Source: Apoda limacodes (taxonomy: Eukaryota > Arthropoda > Insecta > Lepidoptera > Limacodidae). Taken from it: 64,000 nucleotides of DNA. The stretch covers positions 15,629,001 to 15,693,000 of the forward strand of contig OX291553.1 in NCBI GenBank assembly GCA_946406115.1. The letters are read 5' to 3'. The notes below the pieces were generated by a model. The model did not search any database and was not told the DNA's origin. It worked only from the letters and a program-made list of their open reading frames with translations. Within the stretch, counting starts at the first letter, position 1; each line of letters begins with the position of its first letter. Made by a program: the position numbers and the translations under genes. Of the stretch, positions 8,976 to 20,290 are shown piece by piece.

Positions 8976-10085
8976 TGAGTTATGTCGTTGACTTTAGTTC
9001 TGCCGCCGGTTTCTCTTCTCTCTTCAAATAAACTTCGAGCTGAGCCATAAAACGAAACGTAAATATATCGGGGAAAGGAACAAAAAAGAGATAAATAGAT
9101 GTTTTTAGTGAATGTAGCTATAACTTACTTTTTTGTTTCAGTCCGCAAAAAAGTAAGTAATAACTTGGTCATCTATATCTTGTTTTTAATATTTTTAATT
9201 TCAAAGTAATTCAGTATATGGGCAAGTATTTTCGTTCTTGATTATTATAACAATTCGTTCAGGATGATTATAAGTATCTTTACAGACACTAACTTAACCG
9301 GAAATTACGGATTTTGGAGCTACATATTTCAAATACAGAGCATAGATTTTAAAACTGTCTGAAAACCTTGTAATAAATATAAATAGTCTTTTCAGTGATA
9401 CGGCGATAACTCGAAATTTTTTTTTGTTCCCTTTTTTGTTACTAGCAGGAGACAGGGGAGGCAACCTTAGTTATTGTTTTTCTTAAATGTTAATACCTAC
9501 ATAACTTTATAGCGAGTGTAATTAACTACATTTCCTAGAATGTAAAAGAGCACTGTTTAAAGCTTTGTTATTCTTAGATAAATACTTCTACTAAGGTTTC
9601 CTCCCCTGTCTCCTGCTAGTAACAAAAAAGGGAACAAAAAAAAATTTCGAGTTATCGCCGTATCACTGAAAAGACTATTTATATTTATTACAAGGTTTTC
9701 AGACAGTTTTAAAATCTATGCTCTGTATTTGAAATATGTAGCTCCAAAATCCGTAATTTCCGGTTAAGTTAGTGTCTGTAAAGATACTTATAATCATCCT
9801 GAACGAATTGTTATAATAATCAAGAACGAAAATACTTGCCCATATACTGAATTACTTTGAAATTAAAAATATTAAAAACAAGATATAGATGACCAAGTTA
9901 TTACTTACTTTTTTGCGGACTGAAACAAAAAAGTAAGTTATAGCTACATTCACTAAAAACATCTATTTATCTCTTTTTTGTTCCTTTCCCCGATATATTT
10001 ACGTTTCGTTTTATGGCTCAGCTCGAAGTTTATTTGAAGAGAGAAGAGAAACCGGCGGCAGAACTAAAGTCAACGACATAACTCA
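8976..10085. repeat. Long, almost perfect inverted repeat (496-bp arms, 118-bp spacer)
   Basis: The left arm 8976-9471 reads, in reverse complement, as 9590-10085. Reading the arms by eye I found one clear mismatch near the inner ends (GAGGCAACC against GAGGAAACC). The arms are equal in length. Each arm also holds a smaller hairpin made of ACTTACTTTTTTG and CAAAAAAGTAAGT separated by 10 bases. No ORF, transposase or convincing target duplication is visible. It could be a foldback/MITE element, a locus giving double-stranded RNA, or a local inverted duplication. Confidence 0.93.
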
Positions 10086-10249
10086 TATTTATATATTTAA
10101 TATCTTTATTTAAATGCTTTTGATTTATTTTGTGTGCATGTATGTATATAACTACCTGTTTTGTTAAGTATTTATGTCCAGTGACGAGGTTTACTGGAAG
10201 AAATCTCTATTTAGAATTAAATGTTCCTCCGTACATCTTTATGTGAACT

Positions 10250-10516
10250 TTTGGATGTTTGTTACTCAATCACGCTTCAACTAAACTTGGCACACATATA
10301 TGTATATAGGTTAGGTCCTGTAATAAGATATACACAACTTTTTATCCCGAATAAATCAAAAGTTCCCGTAGCAATAACTATAACCGAGCTTAAACGAACT
10401 ATAACTACAGCTATAGTTTGCTATAGCAAACTTTATTAGCATAATTAAGGAGTTAATTAAGGAGTTCCACGCGAATAGCCGAATTTAGGGTGTGCGGAGC
10501 TACTGGAAAAACCTAG
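10250..10516 (+). mobile_element. 5'-truncated non-autonomous Helitron
   Basis: Shares GTTTGTTACTCAATCACGC, GGTTAGGTCCTGTAATA and TTAAGGAGTTCCACGC with the complete copy at 59927-60240, and ends in CTAG (10513-10516) followed by T. Confidence 0.8.
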
Positions 10517-10669
10517 TTTACTATAATTTTTGTTATTAATTTTGTGTGCTAAATAAATAAATAAGTATTTAAGTAAGTAAGTAATAATATAGAGAAATGA
10601 AAATTTTATGCAATAAAGCACCAGGTTATTAAATCAAACTTTTACCCGTAGTTAAAGGCACTATTCATT

Positions 10670-10925
10670 TATTCACAAAAGAGCGGACGCTGGCAAAGCT
10701 GCTACCATTTTCTCGTTTAGTCGGAACCGTTTATCAATTCAAGAGCCTCGTTACGTGGGATCGAACGTGTACACGCATACTTGTGGCATGGAAAATGAAA
10801 AATGTAGGTGATTCATTCGAAAAAGTAGAAAAAGTGTAAAGGAAATATTTAGGCCGATGAATTGTATAGCGACATCAAGCAGGATGCTTTTGAACACGTA
10901 TATAAAAGCGAGATATAATATTTTT
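10670..10925 (+). repeat. Dispersed repeat X, partial copy
   Basis: TTTATCAATTCAAGAGCC ... GATCGAACGTGTACACGC ... GGCATGGAAAATG matches the X copies at 21480-22500 and at 23431-23475 plus 31899 onward. No coding capacity. Confidence 0.7.
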
Positions 10926-11505
10926 AATGATCGGGCCACATTAATGCTTAAAATGGCGTTAATTTTCGCGTTATTAGTTTAGCCACAGACGATTATTAAC
11001 GGCATTAAGACCCGGTATTTCGACTAGAAATTTTAGGATTTACCCGCCCACTTCATATGACAGTTTGAAACACAGCTATCTAATATTAAGTGCACTTGAG
11101 CGAGACAAAAGACCACAGCGCTTTTCAGTATAAGTAAACGTGAGCGACAAATCGGTTTTTAGGTATTTACTTGAAAACTTACTCGATTTTTAAGATTTCA
11201 TTTTTTTAATGTTATTGTTATTTTTAATTTATTAAAATATTTCATTCAGAATTTTAATGTTATATGTGAAAGAGTAGCGGTTGAAAACAAAAAAAAAAAA
11301 TTTAGAGGTCGTTTCCAGATTTTTTTCTATCGAGGCAAATTAATGCTATCGTGTTTTTGGTAGAACAAGACATTAGGTATATGTTCTTCCATATAGGGTT
11401 AAATTTTTAACCTGAAATATTTACTACAAGTATTGATTATTTCCATTTTAAAAAGTGTTACTTGGCGTTGGTCAGCCTCTTAAGCCTTAATGTGGCCCGA
11501 CCATT
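10926..11505. mobile_element. MITE-like element with 26-bp terminal inverted repeats
   Basis: AATGATCGGGCCACATTAA at 10926 recurs inverted at 11480-11505 with about two mismatches over 26 bp. The interior is AT-rich with no ORF. Target duplication is not clear, so the class is unknown. Confidence 0.5.
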
Positions 11506-11629
11506 AGCATAGGTGTAGAATGCGACAGAGTGCATCAGTCTAAGGCCGCATCGGCTGGTGGCTTACTTGGCCCGCCTAGAGGTACGATACACCCCTGGTA
11601 AGTCACTGGGATGGGTACTTGATGGCTTG

Positions 11630-11940
11630 CTTATCGCCTAGCTGGGCGCCTTGCTTAGCGCCTAGCGAAACCCAAACACGATTAGCTTCTTGATACCAAA
11701 GAACATATAATCACTACTTTTTAGTTGATCAATTTGATACATAAAAATGTGGCTTACATTTTCGAAAACATTTTAACATATTAAGATGATGGGCAACCCG
11801 GCCCTATAACATATCTTTCTAGTTTCTGTCAAACTCCTTTGTTTACTTAGATACACACCAGGCAGTAAACTAGCGGTCCAGCCAAGCACCTAGCGAAGTG
11901 CTAAGCTTACCGCCTAGCTAGTCGCCTGACAAGTAGCTTG
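11630..11940. mobile_element. Possible MITE with imperfect inverted ends
   Basis: TCGCCTAGCTGGGCG ... CTTAGCGCCTAGCG near 11635-11675 pairs imperfectly with the reverse of 11880-11935 (AAGCACCTAGCGAAGTG ... CCGCCTAGCTAGTCGCC). Boundaries are approximate. Confidence 0.4.
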
Positions 11941-13719
11941 TTTACAATTCTTTTTGAACATGTAATAGACCAGGAGGCAGTGACACAAAATACTGGGTGA
12001 TTTGTACCAGTATGGCGGTTCTTCAGGGGTCTAACTACGTAATGACGAAAAGAAAAATGATGGCCATAGCGCTGGTACCGGCGGCCCAATCGCGTGGGCG
12101 TTAGTCGAACAGGCCGCCATACCGACGCGAACATATTAATTTAAAAAAAAACAATTTAACCATTTGTACCGAGCAAATTTTTGCACAGCTAATTATCGTC
12201 GAGTAGCCGTTCACGAACTTCACCATGCCCTACTTTTCGGACGGTTCCAAATGGCCGCCATTCCGCCGCAAGGGGTTAATTTTTTTTAAGCAAAACCATT
12301 TGTACCACCTTAATAGAATAAATAGAAGTCTGATAATGCCATACTTGTTGGAGGTGGCAAATGTGTATCTTGAAAACCTGTCGAAATATCAAGTTGTTCA
12401 AGTATGGTGCCCCTTTTTCTCCCTATTAGAAGTATGGCAAATATAATAATGGTCACATTGCATCATATAATTTCCAAAAATAGCGATACCGGACAAGGTT
12501 CTCAAATATGGTGACAGTCCCGTATATACGGGACGTTCGCAACCCTAGATATAAAATACACATATCTATAGTACTAGTATAGTATTATATAATCTGTGTC
12601 TATAGAAAAGATTATAAGTAGGTCAAAAGGGATAGAGTAATGATTAATGTAAGTTTTGAACTTGGCTTGAAAGTTCATAGAACCCACGGGCGATAATGAC
12701 ATATGAAACCTGTCATACGCACTTTGTCTATTCTATCAAGTACTTAGATATAAAAGCGTTATCTGTGTTTCAAGATATGAAATACGCGTCAAGCGAACAA
12801 TTACAAGTTTCAGTTTCAGCCTGAACTTTTTAATTCAAAAAATTCTCTAGATGTCGCTAGATGGCGTTCTTTTGCAGACTGCTGTTTTCGCCATTTGAAT
12901 TGTGTTTTGTTAAGTTTATTTACTTTACATCTTGTGTAATTTATTTTCCCCGCATATGTGATGAAAAACATTGTGTGTAACACGGGTGGACTTAGGCTTC
13001 TAAATAACCTCTCGTTGGTAATTTTCTCACACACACACAACTAATTTAAAGGGTGGGAGGTGATTTACTAAAAATCCAGAAATATATATTTATTTTTTTA
13101 TAACGAGGAGTCACTCCCTCCTCCTCCTCCATTTCCAAATCTCTAGCATGAACATTTGCGGAAGTCTTAAAGGTGTGAGGGGTAAAAGTTCCAAGTTTTA
13201 GATTTTTTTTGTTGTTTGTGTACTAATACTAGGTTGCATACCAAATTTCAGCTTTCTAGGATTTCAAGAAGTACCCTAAGAATTTTGATGATCATCGGTG
13301 ACTTAGTGACGTAATTAATATAAGAGCTATGCAATTAAAATTTTATATGTTTAATAAGTCCACTATTAACATTATATCCCAAGAATTTTGTTTATCTGGT
13401 ATAATTCAAACCCAAGTTAGGGTTTACAATAACGACGAAGCGGTTCGACGAAAGGTAGGTAGTGCCCTTCACTTGCCCGGTCTTGGCGACGGCACTTCCG
13501 TGCCCCCAGATATAGTTAACAACAGCGTATGTATCAACAACTATACACATAACATTTTTTATAAATAAAAACTGCACTGACTATACATACTGGGCTTTAC
13601 TATAAAGTATTATTTGAATTAACGTTTTTACGTGTTGTAGGTACTTACCAGATACGAATCAGACTGAAGTATTTAATTTGAATACTTTCAGTTTGTAATT
13701 AATTGTCTTCAGATATTAC
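11941..13719. other. Intergenic, low-grade repeats
   Basis: Contains scattered repeat words (CATTTGTACC, AGATGGCG) and at 13225-13320 a segment (CAAATTTCAGCTTTCTAG ... GATGATCATCGGTGAC) common in lepidopteran repeats and partly shared with 6405-6430. Several open frames of 60-80 codons here show no motif. Confidence 0.5.
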
Positions 13720-13880
13720 GCGAGTAAGAAAGCAAGACTAATTTCCATTCGAACATAGTTTGTACAACTTGAGAGAACTTTTAATTACTTTGCTTTTACC
13801 TTGTCGCAAAAGAGGAGTGTGGTATGAAAATATTACATATAAAAAGTTCAAGAATTTTCTTTATACCATATTTTGTCGGT
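13720..13880 (+). repeat. Dispersed repeat D, copy 1
   Basis: AACTTTTAATTACTTTGC ... TACCTTGTCGCAAAAG ... GTGTGGTATGAAAATATTA is shared with 33780-33930 and, in part, 50840-51010. Confidence 0.65.
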
Positions 13881-15479
13881 GATTTATAGACGAGTTTGGT
13901 AAACAAATAACTTTGAAAAGGCGGAAAAGTTTTCTAATAAACATTTTCAGGAAATAGTATTACAAGGCTTTACTACAAAATGTATCGAAGCACCGAATTT
14001 CAGATACAAATGTATGGGAGAAGTTTTTGAGAGAGATGCAATCGTACCATAGTAGGTACCTAGTATACTTTAGTTAATACGTCGTTCCTACCTAAATAAA
14101 TGCGAGTATTTTTTTTTTTCATAATAAAATAATCGGTTAATTAAATAAAAGAGGTTTTGGTCAGCTCAAAATTTTTACTGTCAGCCAACAAAACGATTTG
14201 AAAAATAACGAAATTGATAAGCAAGTCATGTAATATTGTGCAACTGAAAAATGATTTCATAGGATATTATTTATATCTGCACCAATATAAGTAACAGAGC
14301 AGCAAAAGATTATTCGTATTTTGTAAAATTTTAGAAAGCTGTAAAATTAATTTTAGTTTGCTTATCATACAAAACTCAGGCAAGTGCGATTCGGACCTGC
14401 GCACCGTGGGTTCTGTGCCAACATTTACGTAATTTACGAACACAAATAAAAACAAAAAGTGTGCCACTAAGCGGTCACACAATTACTGACCAAGCCTGAC
14501 GTTGCTGTACTTTGAATACCATTTCTTTCTAATAAACAAATGTGTAACTGTTTTTCATCTTAACTAGCTTATTTTTGCTAGATGGCGCTGTTACGGTAAT
14601 TTAAGATTGTAATGGCTCAAGCCCATCTCACACTACACACGGTTTTTAGGTATTATCTATTTGTCGTTATGCTCAGGAGATCATACTATAATCACTGCAA
14701 GTTTGAAGCTCGCATATGTATTCATGTTTTTACGATAGAGCAAATAGAACGAAAACGTGTTTCGTGGATGAAGTTTCGGGCTTTTACCTACTTCGCTCTA
14801 AAAGAGTCCTTAAATGGTCGGATAGACAAACAGACAGACAGCGTAGGCTTAGTAATGGGGCTTCTTTGGCACCCTTTGAGTACGGAACCGTAAAATGTAA
14901 TAACTTACAGAGGCGCGAATTGATTCTGCACATGCCGGCCGATACCGCTGCACGCTTCTTTGGTTCGCGCGTTGTTTCGAGATGATACCTCTGCTCGTCA
15001 CTACGCTTGTCGCTATCTTTATTTTTTATATACCTATTTGACACACAACACAACAAATAGGTCAAAATATTGGTAAAAGAAAAAAAGTCAACACTTTTTT
15101 TTGGGCTTTTTTTCGCCATGCTATCGCATTGTATAAAGATTAAGTAATCTGTTATAAAAATATAGGTCATAATTTTAACTAATAAATTATCACTTTTAAC
15201 TTACAACTTGCAAAAACTTTCATTAAATTTTAAGAGGAAGCATAATCAAAGATCTTTAATTTTTTTTTCCCGCGCGCGCGTACAAAATAGCCATTTTGTA
15301 TGAAATGTTAAATGTACTTCAATGATGAGTATATTATCTCAATGTTGTAGATACTAACTCTATATCAAAGTAGAAGTCACGTTACTGGCGAGTATAGATT
15401 GGGCAAACGTATAGTTGTGGGAATTTTACTAGATATCTCAGATTTCCGGTTTTTTTTTTCTGTCTGACTATGCAGTTGG
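13881..15479. other. Intergenic, includes A-family fragment
   Basis: 14817-14895 carries GACAGACAGCGTAGGCTTAG ... GAGTACGGAACCGTAAAA, an end of dispersed repeat A. The rest is AT-rich. The open frames at 14612-15170 overlap this repeat on both strands and are not credible genes. Confidence 0.5.
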
Positions 15480-15935
15480 CTGATGCCATTACTGCTCCAC
15501 CGGGCTTGTGGGGCGAGACTCTGAAGGAGTCTCAGCCCATATAGCGCCCAACGCTCAAGGGCTCCCCGCAGGGGAAGCCTCGGCTTGGGTTGTCGCTCTT
15601 GGGGTCGTCTCTTCGACCAACAAGGGTCTCGAACCCGAAGGAGAGCAGCGACAGGAGGAGGGTTCCCCGTTACGCGGTTGCGGTTGCGAGAGAGTGGGGG
15701 CGAGAAGCGTCCCGGCACTCTTTGATACCTCGTGTATCCGTTCGTTACCCGAGGACGTCGGCGTCGTGTTTGGGGGAGGCCCCATTAGGGGAGGTCGATC
15801 AGACTAATCTCGTTATCCGGATAAGTACGTGCCGAGGCTGCCTAACAATGGTTTTTCGACCGTGTCGAGGTCAGTCGGGTGGATGGGAGGTTGTGGATTG
15901 CACAATTAATCGATTCGGGTGATTTTGTGTACGCT
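15480..15935. other. GC-rich island of unknown nature
   Basis: Roughly 450 bp with far higher GC than its surroundings, open in several frames on both strands at once, as GC-rich DNA often is. Phrases such as GGCTCCCCGCAGGGGAAGCC form short palindromes. No protein motif, rRNA or tRNA is recognised. It could be the 5' UTR of a non-LTR retrotransposon or a foreign insertion; neither is established. Confidence 0.55.
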
Positions 15936-16489
15936 TAAAAAAGCGGACTGCCAGGTCTTGACGTTTCTAGTTAGACTTTACAAAGAATGAAGTTTAAAAT
16001 TAAGTATTATCTATATAAATATAATAAAACTAAAATGCTTGTTTGTTTTTTTTTGTTTGTGACGCCTTAATCGGATTTGATACATTATTATTTTTATTTA
16101 ATAACCCCATTTTGAGAGTAGTTAAAGGCTATTATTAAGAAAACTATTAAACTATTAAGAAAAAGAAAAAAAGTCAGAAAGAACGCTAAGCTAAGCTAAT
16201 AGCGCGTGCGGGCGGCGAGCGTAGGAAGTGATACAACACGGGAAAAATTATATCGTGCGGGGACCACCGTATTTAACCAGCTAGTTTATCTGTACATGTT
16301 TCGAATTGAGGTAACCATACCCCATACCCTACGGAATCGTTTTCTTTGAATCAGTTTTAGAAACAAAAGCTAGCCGCTAATCTTGTTTTACGTTCTGGCT
16401 ATTACTATTCAACAATGGTGAGGTGTGTAAATTAATTGATAGGAAACAAGAAAGGTATTTATACCTTAAAAGTTTGATCCCTGGTCGAA
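15936..16489. other. Intergenic, nothing recognised
   Basis: AT-rich with a small GC-rich patch around 16200 (GCGCGTGCGGGCGGCGAGCG). No supportable feature. Confidence 0.4.
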
Positions 16490-16837
16490 TCTTATATATA
16501 TAAATATTATAAATGCAAAGCAAAGTAACTCTGTCTGTCTGTTACCTCAGGCTAAAGCCGCTGCACCGATTAATATGAAATTTGGCATAGAGATAGTTTG
16601 AGCCCCAAATAAGGACGTCAAGTGTGAATTGGTTTTTTAAAAAAACTTTTTTTCCATAAATTGAGGAGTCGCTGTTGAAGTCCTACGCCGATAATCGACT
16701 TGAGGGCAGGTGGAACCGCGGGAAAATTTAGCATGGAGATAGTTTGAGTCCCGCGGAAGGACATAAGGCTACTTAAAAACGTCAAGTGTGAGTCGATAAC
16801 CGAATTTAGGGCGGGTGAAACCGCGGGTAGAAGCGAG
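16490..16837 (+). mobile_element. Non-autonomous Helitron, decayed 3' end
   Basis: Begins A|TC and AAATATTATAAATGCAAAG, continues with AAGTAACTCTGTCTGTCTG, GTCAAGTGTGAATTGG and GGGCGGGTGAAACCGCGGG, and ends at CGAG|T where CTAG|T is expected. It is the same family as 35037-35289 on the opposite strand. Confidence 0.75.
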
Positions 16838-17401
16838 TACGAAATAAATACGAGTAATTTGCGTTACAAAACTATTAGAGCCACTTGCGTTTGCATTTAA
16901 TGGAAGCATTTAGCCATGTTCTGACGTCACAATATCGTGACAAGGATGTTGATTACCGACTGATATCACGTTCAAAACTATTCAGATATAAATTAAGGTG
17001 AGTTTGGCCAAGACAGGTTTCACAAATAAAAATAAATAAAATGTATATAAATATGCCTTGCTAAATAAACAACATTTAAAAATTTGTTTCAGAAAGAATG
17101 TTGGCGAAAATTTCAACGATTATTAAAACTCATCCATCGTGAGCAAAACGCAAAGCTGTCATTAAGGTTGTTTCGGAGCAATTATGGGTGTGTATACGGT
17201 ACATTTAAACCAAAGAAGTTAAACTTTCTTTAAAGATAATCATTTCATTAATTAAATCTTTTTTATTATCCATAGTGTTAAAATTATTTTAACTATCGTT
17301 GAATTTTAAACCTAGATAGAGTCATGTGTAGTTAAGCAGTGGTAAACAACTTAATATTTCTAAGTGTTTATTATTTTTTTGTACTGTTAATATAATACTA
17401 T

Positions 17402-17510
17402 TCTACTAATATTATAAATGTAAAAGTATGGATGGATAGATGGATGTTTGTTACTCAATCACGCTTCGACCACTGGACGGATTGGGATGAAATTGTCATA
17501 CATAGGGTAA
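17402..17510 (+). mobile_element. Helitron 5' end fragment
   Basis: TCTACTAATATTATAAATG followed by GATGTTTGTTACTCAATC and CCACTGGACGGATTGGG matches the start of the 59927-60240 Helitron. The 3' part is missing. Confidence 0.7.
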
Positions 17511-18342
17511 AAGCCGGATACTTGCCGCACATTTCGAAACAGTTTTATTCTTTTTAAAGTATGAACTTGCTGAAAATATTCAGTATGTATCTCACAGCAT
17601 AGGTCTTTTATCTTCTATAAAAGCCAAGTATTGTATACGAAATTAATAATAGTTTTGAGTAAATACTGGTTTATTTCATCTCTCAGAAGAGGGATAGTTG
17701 CCTACTATAGCGGATAGTAGCCTAGCGTCGAAAATGCTTTAAGGGATACTTGCCTTGTGCGGGGAATGTAAGTAACCTCGGTACGATTTTTATTTTGGAT
17801 AGAAATAAATTTATATTAATTAAAGTAATATTTATTATTTATTTTACAGTCTTTATAATTCACTGAGATCTTTTTTTAAGTACAATTTTAAATATTAATT
17901 AACACTATAATAGTTTAGATAGTTTTAATAGTTAATAGTTTAATAGTTTAGTTAAGTCACAGTAAATTCGAAAAAAACAACAAGAAAGTAAAATCCGTCT
18001 TTGCTTGTTAAGAAATTTTTAGTCACTCTAGGGGCAACTATCCGCGAAAGTAAGTAAGGCGACCATCCTTTTTGATGCGTATACTTACCCTATTTATTTG
18101 CGAAATAAATTAAAAATATTTAGCAATAAAACATAATAAAAAATGTAATTAAAACTCTAATGCATGCAAAGAAACAAAAAAATTACTGAAACTACTATCA
18201 GTAATAAAATATTCAAAAGAAACTACTTACCAATATAATTATAACGCCCGTCAAAGTTTCGCCGCGAAAGATTTTTGCTGACTCCAACCTCCTAAATAAT
18301 AATAAGTGGTCAGCCCATCTTGTGTCATGAAAACAATAATAA
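17511..18342. other. Intergenic, weak internal repetition
   Basis: Variants of GGATACTTGCC and GGGCAACTATCCGC recur around 17515, 17690, 17745 and 18030 in both orientations. There is no ORF or recognised element. Confidence 0.4.
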
Positions 18343-18553
18343 GGCTGGGTTGCACCAGCTAACTTTGACGTTAACCTGCAGTTGCCAAAAATGGGAAATT
18401 GAATGGGAATTTCTATCGTCAGCTATTTTTAAAGTTAACCAGCTAGTGGTTTGCTGAATTTTGACGGGCCGAATAGGTTTTAAAATAGCTGACCATGCAA
18501 ATTTTTATACAATCTCTCATTTTAACGGCAAAGTTAGTTGGTGCAACCCACCC
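18343..18553. mobile_element. 211-bp MITE, PIF/Harbinger-like
   Basis: Terminal inverted repeats GGCTGGGTTGCACCAGCTAA and GGGTGGGTTGCACCAACTAA (on the opposite strand) extend ~30 bp with few mismatches. The element is bracketed by TAA at 18340-18342 and 18554-18556. A 3-bp TAA duplication is typical of PIF/Harbinger-derived MITEs. There is no coding capacity. Confidence 0.82.
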
Positions 18554-18556
18554 TAA

Positions 18557-19934
18557 CCAAACATACTGCCCGCCTGATGTTGAACGGTACATAGCCTTGA
18601 GCCCTAGTCCACAGATAAACGTTATAGCCTATAGAGGTGCCTGCCACACCACAGTTATTAACTTTCTTAGAGTACACAGGATCTACAGCTGAATATCAGA
18701 TAAATTTATCTCCTAATGAAAGCAATTTTCCTGTTTTACCACTATTTCTCTTCTTTTTTCAATATTTTAGGACCTATTCATGTCTTTTAACCATCCCGTG
18801 ACATACAGCGTATGGAGAAATATACTTATAAGGGTTATGAAATTAGGCCTTACACTTAAAAAATCAGCATGTTCTCAACTTGTCTGTATATATTTTAAGA
18901 GTTCCGCAGCTAAATGGCAAAAACGAAATCCTCATAGTTTTGTCATGTCAATCCACCCGTGTGTTCTTCTTATCGTTAGCCCTAAGTCCCAGCTACGCCG
19001 TTTTTGTATTGATTTTATTAAAATTTTATATTATTCTTTAATTTTTTTTATGAAATTGAGTTTTTATTTTATACAGATATATAGATATATTGTACTGAGG
19101 CATAAATGTTTTTCTCTATCCAATTGTATAGGGTAACGTTGGATAAGATAACAAAATGCATTTGAGATTTCCCCCCTCTAACTTTTTAACCAAGAATTCT
19201 AGACATCTGAAAAAATCAAGTTAATCTTATACATTTAAACGAGCAATTCTTGTACATATATCTGTGAATCTCGAAAAGGGCTCAAGCGATTTGGGTGAAA
19301 TTTTGTATTTAGATAGGGTTCTGCTTTTGAAGTTTACCTATTTAGTCATATTTTTTGTAAAATGGCGATTTTTTTAAGAAAAAAAAAGATTTTCCAAAAC
19401 AAAATCGTCGCCCAGGTTCAGCAAATTTAGAGCATTTTACGGTACCTTATTAATAAAATTCAAATGCACGGTTTGGGCAAAGTAGGGCTAGGTAGGTCAA
19501 GTAAGAGCATTTTACGGTATAGAATTAATACGCAGACCTTATTGTCTGGTATTAGACAACATGCCTACATAGACTTAGATAGAAACTTCACAATTGCTGT
19601 TATCGTATTGCCGTATTATAGAGGATTTGCCGTCTCAACAATGGATATACTTGTACATCCATTGATTTGCTATGCCTAATATTGATAAACGCATTGTCTA
19701 GGAACAAAGACATTGCAGGTTGCGAGTATCTAAGTTGATATCTAAGCACGGTAAGTGGATATGTCTGCACATGCCAGATTTGATCGTAAACTATTTGATG
19801 CTATAAAGCTGTGATACTAAAGAGATAAATAAAAGTTTATTACCACAAATACGGTTCGATATGCTATTAAGTGCTATGCTATATTTTTGTTTAGGGTATG
19901 TACATATCGTATGCTAATTTTTTTGTTACCACTA
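18557..19934. other. Intergenic, nothing coding recognised
   Basis: A 118-codon open frame at 18780-19136 is AT-driven, with low-complexity Phe/Ile/Tyr stretches and no motif. GCATTTTACGGTA occurs twice (19430s and 19505s), a small local duplication. Confidence 0.45.
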
Positions 19935-20290
19935 AGGTTGCAAACAAGCTTACAGTCCGCCTGATGGTAAGCGGTCACCGTAGCCTATGGCCGCTTGCAA
20001 CACCAGGGGTATCACTCGCGCGTTGCCGACCCTTTAAAAATCTAATCACTTCTTTCTTGAAGAACCCCATACTGTAGTCCTTAGAGAAAACCTTTGCAGG
20101 GAGCTCCTTCCACAACCCAAGCGTTCGCGGAAGTTTCTCTGTATGCGACCATTTCGTTTCTAAAGTGTTAGAATGAATTCCACGCCGATAGCGAGCGGTG
20201 CGATGGTAAAAAGTATAGCCATGGACATATAGTTTCGAACAATTCCTCACAACACATCCCATTGGCTTGTACAATGAAAGAACACACACG
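19935..20290 (-). pseudogene. Non-LTR retrotransposon (family C), C-terminus and 3' UTR
   Basis: Read on the - strand, 20289-19975 is open for 104 codons and contains LGLWKELPAKVFSKD and MGFFKKEVIRFLKGRQRA, a signature of the extreme C-terminus of a LINE reverse-transcriptase polyprotein widespread in Lepidoptera (normally LWNELP..VFP...FKK..FLKGRQR). The RT core is absent, so this is a 5'-truncated dead copy. The 3' end (GGTCCGCCTGATGGTAAGC in reverse) is shared with fragments at 6310, 7376, 52715, 57450 and possibly 43700 and 51640. Confidence 0.8.

Noticed and set aside
14612..15170. Several overlapping 89-128-codon frames on both strands
   Set aside because: They coincide with a fragment of dispersed repeat A and contain no motif.
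15377..15922. Overlapping open frames on both strands as genes
   Set aside because: Four frames are open at once because GC-rich DNA has few stops; none shows a domain.
18780..19136. 118-codon ORF as a host gene
   Set aside because: Low-complexity AT-driven sequence with no domain, no homology pattern I recognise and no splice context.
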